DNA of 64,000 nt from positions 1 through 64,000 of the forward strand of contig JBEWZL010000098.1 of assembly GCA_045837725.1 (NCBI GenBank), given 5' to 3'. This DNA comes from Vermamoeba vermiformis. Taxonomy: Eukaryota; Tubulinea; Echinamoebida. The notes under the pieces were generated by a model, which was given only the letters and a program-made list of their open reading frames with translations, was not told the origin of the DNA and ran no database searches. Position 1 is the stretch's first letter. The number at the start of each line of letters is the position of its first letter. Shown piece after piece: positions 13,262 to 26,263 of this stretch. The position numbers were made by a program, and so were the translations under genes.

Positions 13262-14940
13262 TTATTTTACCTTTTTGTCTTTTAGAACTCTTGAACTCTT
13301 AATAGCTGTAGTTTCAGTCTGTTCGCTCGGCTGTGTGCTCCAGAAGCACAGTCTGCTGTCCTCACCTGCAGTAAGCAGTACGTTGTTCTATATTTAAGTC
13401 GTTAGTGGATGCAGCGAAAAACACAACCTCGATCTTACATTAACGTTCCACAAGAACGATCTGATTGTAGAAACATGTCCGCTAGTATTATCCTCCGTAA
13501 TGGCTACAGGTACGAAGGCATTATCTTTCCAAGCGAACACCATCAAGCGGCCGCTAAAAAGATCTTAAGTACTTGGATGTCGATCCAGAGATAATGTCAA
13601 ATAACTTACTCGTGGTTTCCTGTGACCAAATATAGTTCCTGCGTATTGTGGTTGTATTTGCAGTCGATAATGTATTGAACAGGCACTCCAATCAACTCTG
13701 ACAGTTTGTCGCGCAGATCAAAGCCAAACTCAATAATTTTGTTGTCCTGTATAACCGATCAGTATTACGAAGATATGAAAAATACTATGTAGGTCTCGGG
13801 GCTATTTTAAACCCCAATATATGAAGAGATTCTTACATCACCCAAGTTCCAGAAAGACAACATTTCAGTGCTAGTCACGCCATACAAAAATTCATTTGAA
13901 GGACCAAAGAAACCAATCTTATTGATCGGCTGCTCGACATTGTACACTACAGATATTAAACATTAGAATGCATTGAAGTGAACGCTCTTATCATCATATT
14001 TACCGTTCAGTAGGGCGTCGTCTTCGGAGTACTTTCCGTCGACATATTCAAAGGCACACATTAATCCGTCCATGCCACCAGAATACAATCTGTTGTGTAC
14101 TGTCGGGTGGAATCGGACCTACGCCATAATTGAGCAATGCAAGCAAAGTTAAGTGACCGGACATACCTGCGAGATCTCATTTGTATGCGAGTCTTCATAG
14201 ACTGCCATTTGCTTGTTACCAGTTACATCCCTATAATAATATTGTAAGTGCCGGCGCAAGCACTAGAGTATTAAAAGGACGTACCAGAGCACCATATAAT
14301 CTTCAGAACCCAAGGCCAATACCTTGTCATCGTGGCTCAAGCTGAGACTGTACAACTCTTTCCTCTTTGCTGTAAATTAAAAAATATTAATAATAAAACT
14401 CACGTAGTATAGGATAATATTTTAAGCGTACAAGGAATGTATTGAGCGACTTTTGTGGATGTTCGAAGATCCCAAACAGCAGCCGTTGTGTCAGAAGAGC
14501 ATGTGATAAGAAGATGAGGGCTTGCTGTAGCATATTGAATATCTGTAATTGTTCCTTGATGTCCGGCAAGTTGAGAAGTCAATTTGTAACTGCAAAACGG
14601 ATCCGATCAGATTGCTTTCAGGTTGAAATAGAGAATGCTTCTACTTACGTGGCAACGTCGTATAATTTAACTAAATTATTCGAGGCAGAGCAAGCAACTT
14701 GAGTACCGTCAGCAGAACCTGAACAGAGTTGCGATCAGATTTCGAAAATAAAAAACCAAACAAAATTAGAAAATTGCTTGGACTAATATTATATATTTGC
14801 AAGTTTGTAATTTATTTGTACATACCTCTAATATCAAAAATATACACCTCTTCCGTTGCCAGATCGTTTACGATCGTTTTTGAGTGATAAAACTGTTGTA
14901 ATTGCGGTTGAGGCGCTGTAGGTTCGGTGTTTATTTCCAT
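13262..14940 (-). CDS. WD40-repeat protein, WDR89-like
   Basis: Ten exons (14826-14940, 14649-14718, 14432-14589, 14285-14369, 14167-14230, 14004-14118, 13837-13946, 13610-13746, 13439-13553, 13262-13387) join in frame to 364 residues, the size of a single seven-blade propeller. Visible WD repeats include AGHQGTITDIQYATASPHLL with CSSDTTAAVWDLR, then SHDDKVLALGSEDYMVLW, SGGMDGLMCAFEY, and a closing LLTAGEDSRLCFW. The SGGMDGLMCAFE repeat and the overall order resemble WDR89. The role of that family is poorly known, and a scaffold function is the safe reading. It diverges from the NFU1 gene across 141 bp. Confidence 0.8.
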
Positions 14941-15081
14941 TACTATACGGTGTATATTTACAATAAATAATATTAACACGGGTGTGCGTGACGTTTGCAC
15001 GATCCAAAAATGAGTTGAAGTGTCGCGTGGCTCAAACTTTTATCGTGTAGCTCCGCCTGTACCACAATAGCACTACTAAAC
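14941..15081. promoter_or_regulatory. Probable bidirectional promoter (WDR89-like / NFU1)
   Basis: Only 141 bp separate the ATG of the minus-strand WD40 gene from the ATG of the plus-strand NFU1 gene, so both promoters must lie here or overlap. No specific element was identified. Confidence 0.45.
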
Positions 15082-16449
15082 ATGAATATTTTAACTACTG
15101 TACTAGTACGAGCGTCCACGCGCCGTATTGGATCGCGCCATCTATCAGCCACGTGCACACGAATCCTTTCACAACAAACACGGAACTTCACTACTGCAAA
15201 GAAAAAATCAAATAATAATATTAAAATTACTGCTAGTAATAGTGGTCTATTTAAATCAGCCTTTGGTGCCAGTTCAACAACCACAAAACTTTCGAACAAA
15301 TTTGAAATTCGTCAATCAAATAGTAGAAGTGTTTTCATTCAAGTAGAATCTACTCCCAACCCCGAGACATTAAAATTCGTTCCTGGTAAGTTTTAATGAT
15401 TTTTAGGGCGGATGTATTCCGTAATGGCCCGTTGTTGACGTTTGATAACTCACTTAGGCACTGTCGTGCTCGAGAGTGGAACATTTGATTTTCCAACTGC
15501 CAAGGATGCCTCTATTAGTCCATTGGCTAAACTTCTGTTCAAAGAAGAAGGTACGAGTAGATGTCGTTCTAGACCACTGTTAGCGCCATTCTAATCGCCG
15601 AAATACTATGTACAGGTGTCCAACGTGTATTTTTGGGTCCAGATTTTATCTCCGTAACAAAAACAGGCGACATTGAATGGGAATTCTTGAAGCCTGCTGT
15701 CTTCGCAACTTTGATGGAGTTCTTCAACAGCGGAGTAAGCCATAAGAAGTCTTATAATGTTCGATAATACATATTTAACCACCTTATATTACAGGAGAAA
15801 GTAATTGACGCCGACAGCGTTCCAAAAGATACCCAAGTCCGACCCGAGGATGACGAAGTCGTACAAATGATCAAAGAGCTTTTGGATACTAGAATTAGGT
15901 ATGAGCTTATAGAAGGTGCTGTCCATGATCTATAGATCTCATTTATATAATTTAGACCTTCAGTACAAGATGACGGTGGTGACATCCAGTACATGGGTTA
16001 CGTCGAAGGTGTAGTTTTCGTGAAGATGCAAGGTTCGTGCTCTGGATGCCCTAGCTCGAGTGCCACATTAAAGGGAGGTATCGAGAGAATGTTCAAGCAT
16101 TGGATACCCGAGATCCAGGTACGTTTTGGGGAATCTGATTAAAACTTTTCAAAATACGCAATTAACGGTTTTTAAGGGTGTTGTTGCTGTCGACGATGAA
16201 GCAGCTTTTGCTAATATGATCGGTGATAGACTTGAAGGTGCAGATCTCGTAAGTAATCTAAATTTAATCGGCGCCTAGAATGTGAATTGAATTTGAACAA
16301 ATCTTTATTGAATCGATTGAATGACTGAATACTGATTCGGAATATCTCAATAGACTGCCAAGGAGAACTACGAGCGAGGCAAAGCTAGTGCCGCAGCGTT
16401 GAAGAAGACGGAAGAAGGCAAGACCAACTTGGATCCGTCGCCCTCTTAA
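15082..16449 (+). CDS. NFU1: Mitochondrial NFU1-type iron-sulfur cluster carrier
   Basis: Seven exons (15082-15385, 15458-15550, 15616-15734, 15795-15898, 15956-16118, 16177-16248, 16354-16449) give 316 residues. The first 80 or so are basic and rich in Ser/Thr/Asn with almost no acidic residues, a mitochondrial presequence. The Nfu N-terminal domain begins at [15 protein letters not shown]. The C-terminal NifU domain begins at [10 protein letters not shown] and contains the cluster-binding CxxC in [13 protein letters not shown]1 passes [4Fe-4S] clusters to enzymes such as lipoyl synthase and aconitase in the mitochondrial matrix. Length is close to the usual family size apart from the long presequence and a charged tail. 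Confidence 0.95.
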
Positions 16450-16660
16450 TTTTCTCAATACTTAAATTAATGAGGCTAGCAAATATTTAGTAAAGCAATG
16501 TACATAATAAATCACCTTCTATATGCAGTCAAATCAATCCAATTCTTGTTCGCCGCCCGGCGGGAGTACTTCTCGTGTTCACGAATTGTGCAATTCATTA
16601 TTTTTTTCTCCGCCAAACAAAGTAAGAGCAAGAACCATGCGATATAGTCTATAATACATC

Positions 16661-18001
16661 ATGAGCAAAGTTAGAAGGGACGAACGCATGACTGTAGGTC
16701 AGGTAAGACTGTGGATCTTTGTTGGATCCCTTTTGTATATTCTGCAATAATTTGTAATATTATTTTTTCAATATTTGAGCAGCTTTAATACGCGTATTCT
16801 CAGTAATAGGTCTTCTGGCTTTTCAAAATAATTTTTGCTAAAGATGAGCTCACTTAGTTTTATTAATAGAATGAATTACCTAATTATGCTACTATTCAAT
16901 ATATTTATATTTGTTGTAAAATTGGTACTACGCACTTCGGCGGATGTCCAAGTGTCGTACGCCGTCGCGAGCTGTATCTTTGCTTTGTAGCAAAATGTTG
17001 ACTTCTCACTAACAAAATAATACTCTACTCAGAGCTTTTTGGCTGGTGGCATTGCTGGCGTAGCTTCACGGACAATAACTTCGCCGCTGGATGTCGTCAA
17101 GATCTTGGCGCAAGTCGGAACAAAAGAGACGAAGAACGGCTTTATTAAATCATTCGTAAATATTAATCAACGAGAAGGCACTAAGGCTTTTTGGAAAGGA
17201 AACCTCGTGGCGTGCTACAGACTCTTTCCTTACAACGCGATCCAATTCGCTACTTATTATAGACTGAAGAGCTCATTTGCAGACGCACGAGGCAATATTA
17301 GTTCGTTCAACGCACTGGCAGCGGGTTCCTTAGCAGGAGTATTCGCAACAATAATGACGTACCCGCTCGACATGGTCAAAACACGACTGACGGTGGCGCA
17401 CGCAGATAAGAACATCTCAAAGTACAGCGGCATTAAAGACTGCTTCCTGAAAATATACAAAGAAGAAGGACCCAAAGCATTCTTCAAAGGCATGAACACT
17501 TCCATAATTGGCGTTATTCCTTTCGCTGGTGGCACTTTCATGGCGTACGAGTTCTTGGACAAAGCTTGGGCCAAGCCACGTGACAAGATGACACCGCTGG
17601 AAAACTTCGTTAACGGCTGCTTGGCTGCTGCTTTTGCACAAACGTTTTCATTCCCGTTTGACACAATTAGGAAGAAATTGCAAGCCCAATCAGCTGCTGT
17701 CTTCGAGGACATGAAACCCGACGTAGCATTCAACGGAATGTTGGACGCGTTCAAACAAACCATTAGAAAGCACGGAGTGCTCGGTCTGTGGCGAGGAACT
17801 ACAGCGAACTTGGCTAAAGTAGTCCCGTACGCGGGCATTATGTTCGCTGTCTTCGAGCAGTCCAGAAGAATGTTCATGTGGTGGAACGGATACACTTCTT
17901 CGCCGTTTGTGGACAGACCGATCCCTGGTGTTGATCAGAACATGACTGTAAGCGAATTGAAGCACTGGCAGGAAGAAAAGAGGAGAAGAGAAAGCTCGTA
18001 A
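16661..18001 (+). CDS. Mitochondrial carrier family protein (SLC25)
   Basis: Two exons (16661-16702 and 17033-18001) give 336 residues. Three carrier repeats are visible, each with the signature PxD/ExxK/R on the odd helix: SPLDVVKIL, YPLDMVKTRL and FPFDTIRKKL. Matching glycine and aromatic motifs follow each one. The protein has a short hydrophilic N-terminus in its own exon and a charged C-terminal tail (EEKRRRESS). Such carriers exchange metabolites across the inner mitochondrial membrane. The RLFPYNAIQFATY segment recalls the SLC25A16/A42/A43 group, but the substrate cannot be assigned from sequence alone. The first exon start is the ATG closest to a good donor. Confidence 0.9.
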
Positions 18002-18204
18002 GATCCACCTTGTAAATAAAGCAACTTATTTATCAGCAAGCCAATTAGTTCTAGAATGTATCATATGCTCCTCCTTCACGTACGCTGATGAGCACGTGAT
18101 ATTTTTGCATCCCTACCAGGAGCCGGGAGGCACAAAATTCCAGGAATTGCCTATCGGCGACAAGCAGAATTTTGGCCTGTCATTGCTCTTCCAAGGCCAC
18201 CACA

Positions 18205-20209
18205 ATGAACAAAGAAGAAGCGATCGCAGTACATAACGCCATTCACGACGGCGATGCGTCTGTTACTATTCGTGGCAAGAAATACCCGATCACCAGCCGT
18301 GGGGCTTGCCGATCGGTAAGATATCAACCCAAACAATTAAATAATTAATTTTAAATTTAGGCAAATGTACTCGGATATCAATTTATGGAGCAAAATAAAA
18401 CTAAATCATCAAACTACGCAAATTTAGCAAAAAAAGGACATCGATTGACTTGGATCTTAACCCAGCCAAAATGGGGACTCATAGCGTAAGCGATTTTATG
18501 TCAATTGTATTTTATTTTATATTTATTAATTATTTAGCAACGGCAAAATTGAGATCGATTGTCCTGCCATAGTGTCAGATGTAGCCGCTCAACCAACGAG
18601 CAAGAAGAGAAAGGCAGAAGACGATGAAGATGTTATAGAAGTGCAATCGCCTCCAAAGAAACAAAAAATAGAACCAGTGGCACCGAAGTTGCAATTGCCT
18701 GTTGTCAAATCCACTATCGCCTCAGTGCCAGCCAGTCAACCGTCTGCCTCTGGTAGAGAACTGCTGCTATTAGTCGATTATAAAGGGGCGAGGAAGAAAA
18801 TGCAACTTACCGCCTCTAATGTGCAAGACCTAGCTGAGTCAGTGCGGAAAAATCTCAATACGAACAATAACATTCGCATTGAATACGAAGATGAAGACTT
18901 TAGTGAATTCATTGCAGTCGATGACCTCACTACATTACCCGACAAGGTAACTCTACTAAACGAATTCTTGTCGTCCTTCGCGCTTACCTAACGTATCCTC
19001 AATAGGCCAAAGTGCGTGTCGTCGAGATAAATCCGAACAACTCTGCAGAGAATGACGTGCTCCCGTGGACATTCTCTAAAGACTTTCTTGAGTTACCTGG
19101 CTGGCAGGAAAAAGGTAAGAATGTCCCTTTAAACCTTGAATCTTATCTGGCCGTATCTCCGACAAGCCCAACTTCCCTCTTTGGCTACGTTAGTAACTTG
19201 CTATTCTCGTTAGGTTACGCCTCTACGAAGTATAGGTCCTTTAAAATCAAGGAAAATGATTCAATTTACAACCAAAGTGAATTTGACAAGCTCAAGAAAC
19301 TGTTCAATCTCCACTTACACGGAGCCAAGTTCACCATCACTAAGGCCTATGCAGTGCATAACCCATGTAAGCAAACCGCGCTTGAACCACTGCGCATGTA
19401 CTAATCCGTATTGATTAGCACTGGAGCACATGTTCGAGCACTACGGTGACAAGCTGTACAATCAGTGGCGAGTGAATCCGCAACTCTTTCGAAAAGAAGA
19501 CTGGAAGTTGAATAAGAAAGAATGGCGCCAATGGATGCTCAATCACCTTGAGAACTACGAGCAAACATTTCCACACAACACAACGAAGCCCGTGCCTATC
19601 GTGCCAATGATCCACGGTACTTCGGACAAAGCGGTCTGGCAGATCATTCAAACAGGCTTCACAACAGTGTCAACACTCGATGAAGGGTGGTACGGCAAAG
19701 GTAATTTCGCTATTGTGCCTAATATCAAGCTATTAATATTGGGTCATTCGCGTCATCAAAAGTCTTTGTGACACGCGTACTTACACGTCATATTTTCCAA
19801 TAGGAATGTACTTTACGAGCTATTCAGAGTATGCAGCTAACTACTACTGCCGAGCCAATGACGAAGGCGAAAAGATTTTGATAGTCACTTACGTCACACC
19901 GGGCAACGTCTATCCAGTTGTGGAGGATCCAGATAACGAGCAAGAATCGCTGAAAGGAAAGCCATTTAAGAACGGCTACCAGTCACACTACGTACTAGGT
20001 AAGTAGCATATGGAAATAATATAACGAAAGGTAGCAACAAAAATCCTGAACGTTGTGGCTTATTCTGGATTCGATCGCGCTAACCTTTTTCTTTAGTCAA
20101 TAATCAAGGCAAACCATCCACCATAGTGACTGATGGAAAGATTTACGATGAGTTAGTTGTATTTCAAGAAGCTCAAGTGATCCCGAAATACGTTCTCCAC
20201 ATCAAATAA
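18205..20209 (+). CDS. Compact nuclear PARP (ADP-ribosyltransferase)
   Basis: Seven exons (18205-18315, 18361-18485, 18538-18946, 19006-19366, 19419-19700, 19804-19998, 20097-20209) give 531 residues. The catalytic domain fills roughly residues 340-531 and keeps the H-Y-E triad: His in IHGTSDKAVW (about 401), Tyr in GKGMYFTSYSEYA (about 432) and Glu in YDELVVFQEAQV (about 513). This predicts poly- or oligo-ADP-ribosylation from NAD. Residues about 101-122 form a bipartite nuclear signal (KKRK and PPKKQK). Residues about 150-225 look like a small ubiquitin-like or PB1-like fold. The N-terminal 80 residues match no family I recognise, although a WGR-like remnant is possible. The usual helical regulatory domain is hard to see. 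Confidence 0.8.
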
Positions 20210-20917
20210 GAAAATTGTCAGAAATAGCCTTGTTTGGCCAAAATAAATGTACATTATTTTTATATGTAAATTAGAGTGCATAACAATGCAATTGATGAAG
20301 GACAAGTTAATCTGGTTAATTTAAAAAAAAAATCGTAATTCGGAATGCACCAAAATAAGCTAAAGAAATGGATATAGTAGCTGCAATATTACAATGGAAT
20401 ATATTATCGTGCACAATTATTTTTACGTCGATTGTAGCAAGCTCAAAATGAGATTCGAAAGTTACCGTTACCACGGCGTATTCGCTTATGAATTTGCTGA
20501 GCAAGATATGCGATGTGGCGCAATATCGACAAGTACCTGTGTTGGTACATTAATGAACTCTATTGGATAAGCGCGAGTTGTACGAAGATCACGCGTGGTT
20601 GGATCGTCCTCGCGATGTGTCGTAAGATGTGGTAAGTACGAACCGAAGTAACGTTGACCTACAATATCGAAATATTGAGAAACCTCGTGGTGTTGCCGTC
20701 TTTAGTAAAACTGAGAAAATTATTCGAAACCACGCGCTGGCATAAAAACTCAATTTTTGATTTTTTTCATTTTCAAACTCGCGAAAAGAAGACACACCAA
20801 ACCTCTTCTTTTTATTTCTTATTTGTTATTTTTTACTTATTTTTTTTACCCTATTCCAAAATAGAGTCTACCAGTCTTACAACTTCCGATTGACTCGGCC
20901 GATCCTGGCAAGCAATC
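20210..20917. other. Intergenic region between the compact PARP and the SNF2 gene
   Basis: About 700 bases. The first part is the AT-rich 3' flank of the PARP gene. The last 130 bases before the SNF2 start are strongly T-rich on the plus strand, a plausible core promoter. No exon or RNA gene is supported. Confidence 0.45.
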
Positions 20918-23900
20918 ATGTTTTTCGACCAATACATCTACAACGCTTCCACAGCCGAAGTTAGTAACGACACCCACAGCGAAAATTTTATGTTTACACC
21001 CCCTTCAACGCCCTCTATCAATGGCGACAGTTCTAGGTCCCTCCCGGGACAATCTAATATTGGAATATTGAAACTCGCGAATCAACTCAACGCGCGATTT
21101 GCAAAGCCAAACCCAGCTAATTTTGAACTACCCAAACAAGAAAACAGCTTCCTTTCTCAAAATATCAAGCAATCAGATTATTCATCATCGTTCTTGTTCA
21201 AATCTCAACAACCAAATCTATTCCAGCAAGAGAAGAAGGCACTTCTAGAGCTAAAGCCCGTGGCGGGCTTATTTAATAATGACTTAAACGCGAAGATTCA
21301 AGAGAATTTATTGAAAGCAAAATTAAAACGAGCCGCAGAAGAAGAGCTCGAGAATCCAAGCCCCGCCAAGAAGTTCAAGGCAGAAGACAGAACACCTATT
21401 AAGATTAGTATTCAACCCGTTAATTTCTTGCCTCAATCACCCAAGCCTTCACCATTCTCAGTTCCTGCATCTCCTGCACCAATGGAGTTTTCGATCGACG
21501 ATCAAATGAACGTGGAAATCGAAAAGTTGATGCAAGATTCGTCAGTATTCGAGAATGCGCCATCGATCTACGACATTTCTCAAGCCCCCCGCGGGGCACA
21601 ACAACAGCAACAACAGAATATCAATGTCAACAACGGTTTGAATTCCTCTCAAGATCAAGTCGTCAACGATGCGCACATCGAGAAGCTGCTCGAGAGTCTT
21701 AGAAGAGCTAGTGAACAGGTGCTTTTGGAACAAGAGCCCAGTCCCTTGCTTATCACGACGATGAGATCGTATCAAAAACAGGCTCTCGCTTGGATGATCC
21801 ACCGCGAGCAGTCTGAGAACAACTCAATGTTCAATTACGACCCCTCATTGGTAAGAGCACCTAGTTTTCTCACTTTCAATCGAAAACAAGTCTTTACTTA
21901 CATTTTGAATTTTTTCTCAGATCGATGCCGATCAACATCACTGTCGTTCCTTGCCTGTACATTGGAAGGAAATGACGACCAGCCAAGGCAAAAAGTATTA
22001 CTACAACGAGGTCACGAAGCAAACGACGTGGAAGTTCCCTTACGACGCCGTCGCTGCTCAACTGGATGAGAACAACAACCAGGCCAAGGCAGTCGTTCGT
22101 GGTGGTATTCTTGCGGATGAGATGGGCATGGGCAAGACGCTGGAAATGTTATCTCTTGTGGTCTCCAACCCTCTCAACCTGGAAGATATTTCTCAACGAT
22201 CCGGCTCCTACATCCCTTCAAAGACGACACTTATCGTCTGTCCTCTCAGTGTTCTTCATCAATGGTACTCTGAAATCAAGCGACACACGCAAAAAGACTC
22301 CATCTCCGTCTATATTTATCACGGTGCCAACCGCCGTGGTGACCTCAACTATCTTACGCAGTTCGACATTGTTCTCACGACGTACGCAACGCTCGCAACG
22401 GAATTTCCCAGTCAAGGCAAGCAAGCTAAAGGCAAGAAAGCAGATCTCGAAGCTCCTATTCCTCACGAGAAGAAAGGCCCTATTCTTCAAGTTCCCTGGT
22501 ACCGAGTTATTTTGGACGAGGCACAAACGATCAAGGACCGAACGACGCGCACGGCCCGCGCAGCTTTTTGTTTGCAAGCTGAGCGGCACTGGTGCGTTAC
22601 CGGGACTCCTATCCAAAACAAATTGGACGATTTATTCAGCTTGCTGCATTTCTTGCGCGTGCGACCGTATGGAGAACATAATTGGTGGAATCAAATCATC
22701 ATGAAGCCCATTCGCAACAGAGACGAGCGTGGTTTTACTCGTTTGCAAACCATCTTGCAGACCATCATGTTGCGACGGACCAAGGACCAACAAATCAACA
22801 ACCAGCCCATCGTTGCTTTGCCTCCTCGTAATGTCACAATGCACGTTTGTGACTTCAGCGAACAAGAACGTGAATTCTACAAGCAGTTGTGGGATTCATC
22901 GAAGAGCAAATTTGACGAGCTCTTCACCAATGGAACAGTTCTGAACAACTATGCACACATCTTGGAGATTTTGCTTCGCCTTCGTCAAGCTTGTGATCAC
23001 CCGCAGTTGGTTGTCGAGAGTCGTCTTAAGACTAAACGAAGACTCGAACAAGCCTCTGAGGACTCCGAGCTGTCAGCCCCCGTTGAAGCACAACAAGAAT
23101 CGACCGAAGCCGCCGTTGCTCCTGCTCAAGACGCTGCCTTTGAGGACGTGCTCTCTTACTTTGACTTGGATATGCCACTTGGTTTGGAGGAAGAGAACGC
23201 CGTTCTTAACAACGAAAACAACGTGCTCCAGAACGATAACGTCTTGAACCATGATAACGTCCTTAACAACGAACACGTCCTTCAGAATGAATCAAGTATC
23301 ATTCAAGCTGAGGGACGTGGCTCACGGTCGACAAAGATCGAAGCATTGATGTCACAACTGAAGGAACTCTACTACGGCGCCAATGCCCAGCCTGGCGATA
23401 AATGTATCATCTTCTCTCAATGGACGTCTATGTTGGACATGCTGGAAGAGCCTCTTGCCCAACTTGGCCTCAAGTTCTGTAGACTAGACGGTGCCATGGC
23501 CCAACACCAACGAGAACAAGCCGTCAAGGACTTCAACAACAAGCCTGAGATCCAATTGTTCTTGATCTCTATGAAGGCCGGTGGTTTAGGTTTGAATCTT
23601 GTTTCTGCCAACCGCGTCTTCTTGCTTGACCCGTGGTGGAATCCTTCTACCGAGGAACAAGCCATCGATCGTGTCCACCGTATTGGCCAGACAAAGACAG
23701 TCTATGTCACAAGATTCGTAGTGAAGGTAAGTCTCGACACTAGCAAAAAAATAATTATAGTCAACGATGAAATTCGATCCACCGTGCGCGGAGCGATTGG
23801 TCAAAACCTTGCCGCCTGCGCTGATTGGTCAATTTTTTTTGTTTTTCGAAATTCGAAAGAAGTCGTCAAAAAGAAAAACCGAGCCTAACGATCTGTTTAA

Positions 23901-24038
23901 TAGGATACTATTGAAGAAAGAATCTTGGAGTTGCAAGAGAAGAAGAAGATGTTGTCCCAAGGTGCCTTGGGCATGAAGAAGAACGAGCTCAGACAGATCC
24001 GCATCGATGAGCTCAAACTTCTTTTCCGCGACAACTAA
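20918..24038 (+). CDS. RAD5/HLTF-like SNF2 ATPase with an embedded WW motif
   Basis: Three exons (20918-21850, 21921-23726, 23904-24038) give 957 residues. The N-terminal 290 residues are low-complexity, with a basic PAKKFK-type signal and a short Gln run. The SNF2 core follows: motif I DEMGMGKTLEM, motif II DEAQ, motif III VTGTPIQNKLDDL, the KCIIFSQWTSMLDML strand, and motifs V-VI AGGLGLNLVSA and DRVHRIGQTK. Before motif I is a WW-like segment (HWKEMTTSQGKKYYYNE through QTTW), at the place where HLTF-type proteins carry a related WEQ..YYN stretch. No RING finger is visible between the helicase lobes; an Asn-rich NNENNVLQNDN-type repeat sits there instead. It should be a DNA translocase in chromatin or repair, probably without its own E3 activity. 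Confidence 0.88.
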
Positions 24039-24249
24039 GCTGTATTTCAGTTAGCTGATTGGCTTGTGTACAGACCAACCTGCCTACTGTAATATATGTA
24101 CATAGCCACTTTATTATATATACACTATTTGGATCCTCATAGCCATTATACTACGCAGCCGCCGTGTAATTTTTTGTTAATAAACTTTTTATAATCTAAA
24201 AAAACTCTCGCTTCTTTACAATGTAATTACAATCGATTATTAATCTTGC

Positions 24250-26263
24250 TTAATGATGTCCTTCTTTGAGTGGTGTTGGTCGTTTGACCGTAAATGTGAC
24301 GATCATAACTAATATGGACATTGCTGAGAGCCAAGTTGCAGGCAAATAAATAAATCCTTCGCGTAATCTGTTCTGCACCAAGAAGACGTCCAATACTTCA
24401 CCAATAGCAAGCGACAAAACTGCAGCGGTGAGGGAGAAAAGAGTGTACAAAAATCCAATCACTGCCGGCAATTTGTTGTTTTGTGGGTTTTCTTCGTCTT
24501 CAGGGAACGAGTTTTGAATGTAACTGAGAATTGAAATATCGCTCGATGACCAGCCTGCGTTCAAACAAGCAATCGGGGCAATCATCGCAAGTGCGAATGT
24601 CAACGGCGCGTCAGTGTAAATGAACGGGAAGAACCAAAAGATGTTCAAAAAGAGCGCGTAGACGCGAGTCCACCAAAAGAATTCTTTGACGCGAGGGCCA
24701 AGAGTGAAATGGAAAACAGCTCCAATCATTTCACCAACGTTAGCACTTCCCAAGAAGACACCGGGAAGAGAGTAGTCCATTAACACGTCGTTAGCGTAGA
24801 CCGAGAAAAAGACTGACTCGAGCAAGTAGTAAATGATCTGCGGCAACGTGTAGCAAACTACGATCCACCAATAGCCTTTCGTGAAAATGATTTGTGCACC
24901 AGTCTTGATCATCAAGAAGTAATCCTTCGCGCCGTTTCTGAATCCAACCAAGGAGGCAATACAGTTCTCTCTGGCAGTGTAATAAATGACCTTGTTCTTG
25001 TCTAAAAAAGAAGTGTCAGTCCATCGTGTCAAAGTGTCGAAACAAGTGACTCATCGTACTTTTCTTTGGAGGCTCGTGCTTCACTAACAAGATAAAGGTG
25101 ATGCCAATGCCGAGTACTACTGGGATATGAATCATTGCGTAGACATAGCTAAGTGCAGAGACCATAGGCATTGATGTAAAAGCACCGATAGCGCCAAAAA
25201 CTTTAAAACGTTAAAAATCATCGTGAGGCTACTACTTTGACGAATGAGACTTACGACCCCAAGCAATATGGATGGCTGAATTTAACTTTTCTAACTGCTC
25301 CTCGCCGCCTGATACTATGAGAGGTGAAATAACCTTTCGTACGATTATTAGCAAGTTGAAAAAAGATAGCGGATCTGACTCACTCTGCGGGCTAATTCTG
25401 TTGCACCTTCGCATAAACCCATAACAATACCTAAAGGGAACATCCATACAGGATCCCATGATGCCGAGTCTTGAAACGTTCCACCATAAGCAGCTTCAAT
25501 AACAAGAATAATGACCACTAAAAAATATGGGACGTAAGTAACCAAATCAGGATCCCAATCGTTAGGAACTTTGAAAAAGGTGCACATACCGTCTATTGCT
25601 ACTACAAACATGGCTGCAGCTAATACACGATTAGCTCTATATTTCTTAACGAGTTGACCAGCAAAAACAGATCCGAACGATTGGGCAAATCCGTAGGCAA
25701 TCAACAAGATGGATAAATACGTAATCAGGTAAAATCGCTGCAAGAAAAATGTAACGACAGCCACGTGGAGTGTCTCCCAGGTCATTTTAAGTGTTCCTGT
25801 GCCCTACAAGAAAGTCAGATCCAGTAATTCCATTTCAAAAGCCTTAATAAGCATATCGATCGCTTAAGTAGTTTTAGAAATTTGATCTAGTGCGAATTAA
25901 TATTATTTCGATTTTCTGATTTTTTTAGGAGGTCCAGATCTATTTTCAGTTCGAAAATATAAACTGTAATTCCTCTTATCGCCTTTATAATCTATAAATT
26001 TAAACTAAGGAGATCATATTTCGCGATCGCAAGTTAGTGGAATTGGTAGGTAGCTTTTTTTTTTGCGATCCGAGTATTATTTAACGTTAAACAGCAAGAC
26101 TTACGATGATCATAAACCAATAATTCCTCTTTTCATTGGTTTCTTTCATCTCCTTGTAATATTGCTTGATTTCAGCATCTTCGTCTGTCACTAAACTCAT
26201 CGAATCTCGTTGCGACTCGTCCAGCAACGGCGCGGCGAGCGAAGTAGAAGCTGATGGATCCAT
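24250..26263 (-). CDS. MFS-like multi-pass membrane transporter
   Basis: Five exons (26105-26263, 25384-25803, 25255-25333, 25060-25200, 24250-25001) give 516 residues with roughly eleven or twelve hydrophobic helices. The N-terminus has a dileucine-like acidic motif (APLLDESQRD) suggestive of sorting to endosomes or lysosomes. There is a large charged loop in the middle, as in two-bundle MFS proteins. I do not recognise the subfamily; it could be a distant major facilitator or a nucleoside- or metabolite-type carrier. I chose the start at 26263 because it opens the conserved exon. An upstream in-frame extension of seven residues is possible. Confidence 0.65.

Noticed and set aside
13409-13594. 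Plus-strand frame of 61 codons
   Set aside because: It lies antisense across two exons and an intron of the WDR89-like gene and shows no conserved motif.
21951-22704. Alternative plus-strand frames overlapping the SNF2 gene
   Set aside because: They contain no helicase motifs and are out-of-frame shadows of the true exon 21921-23726.
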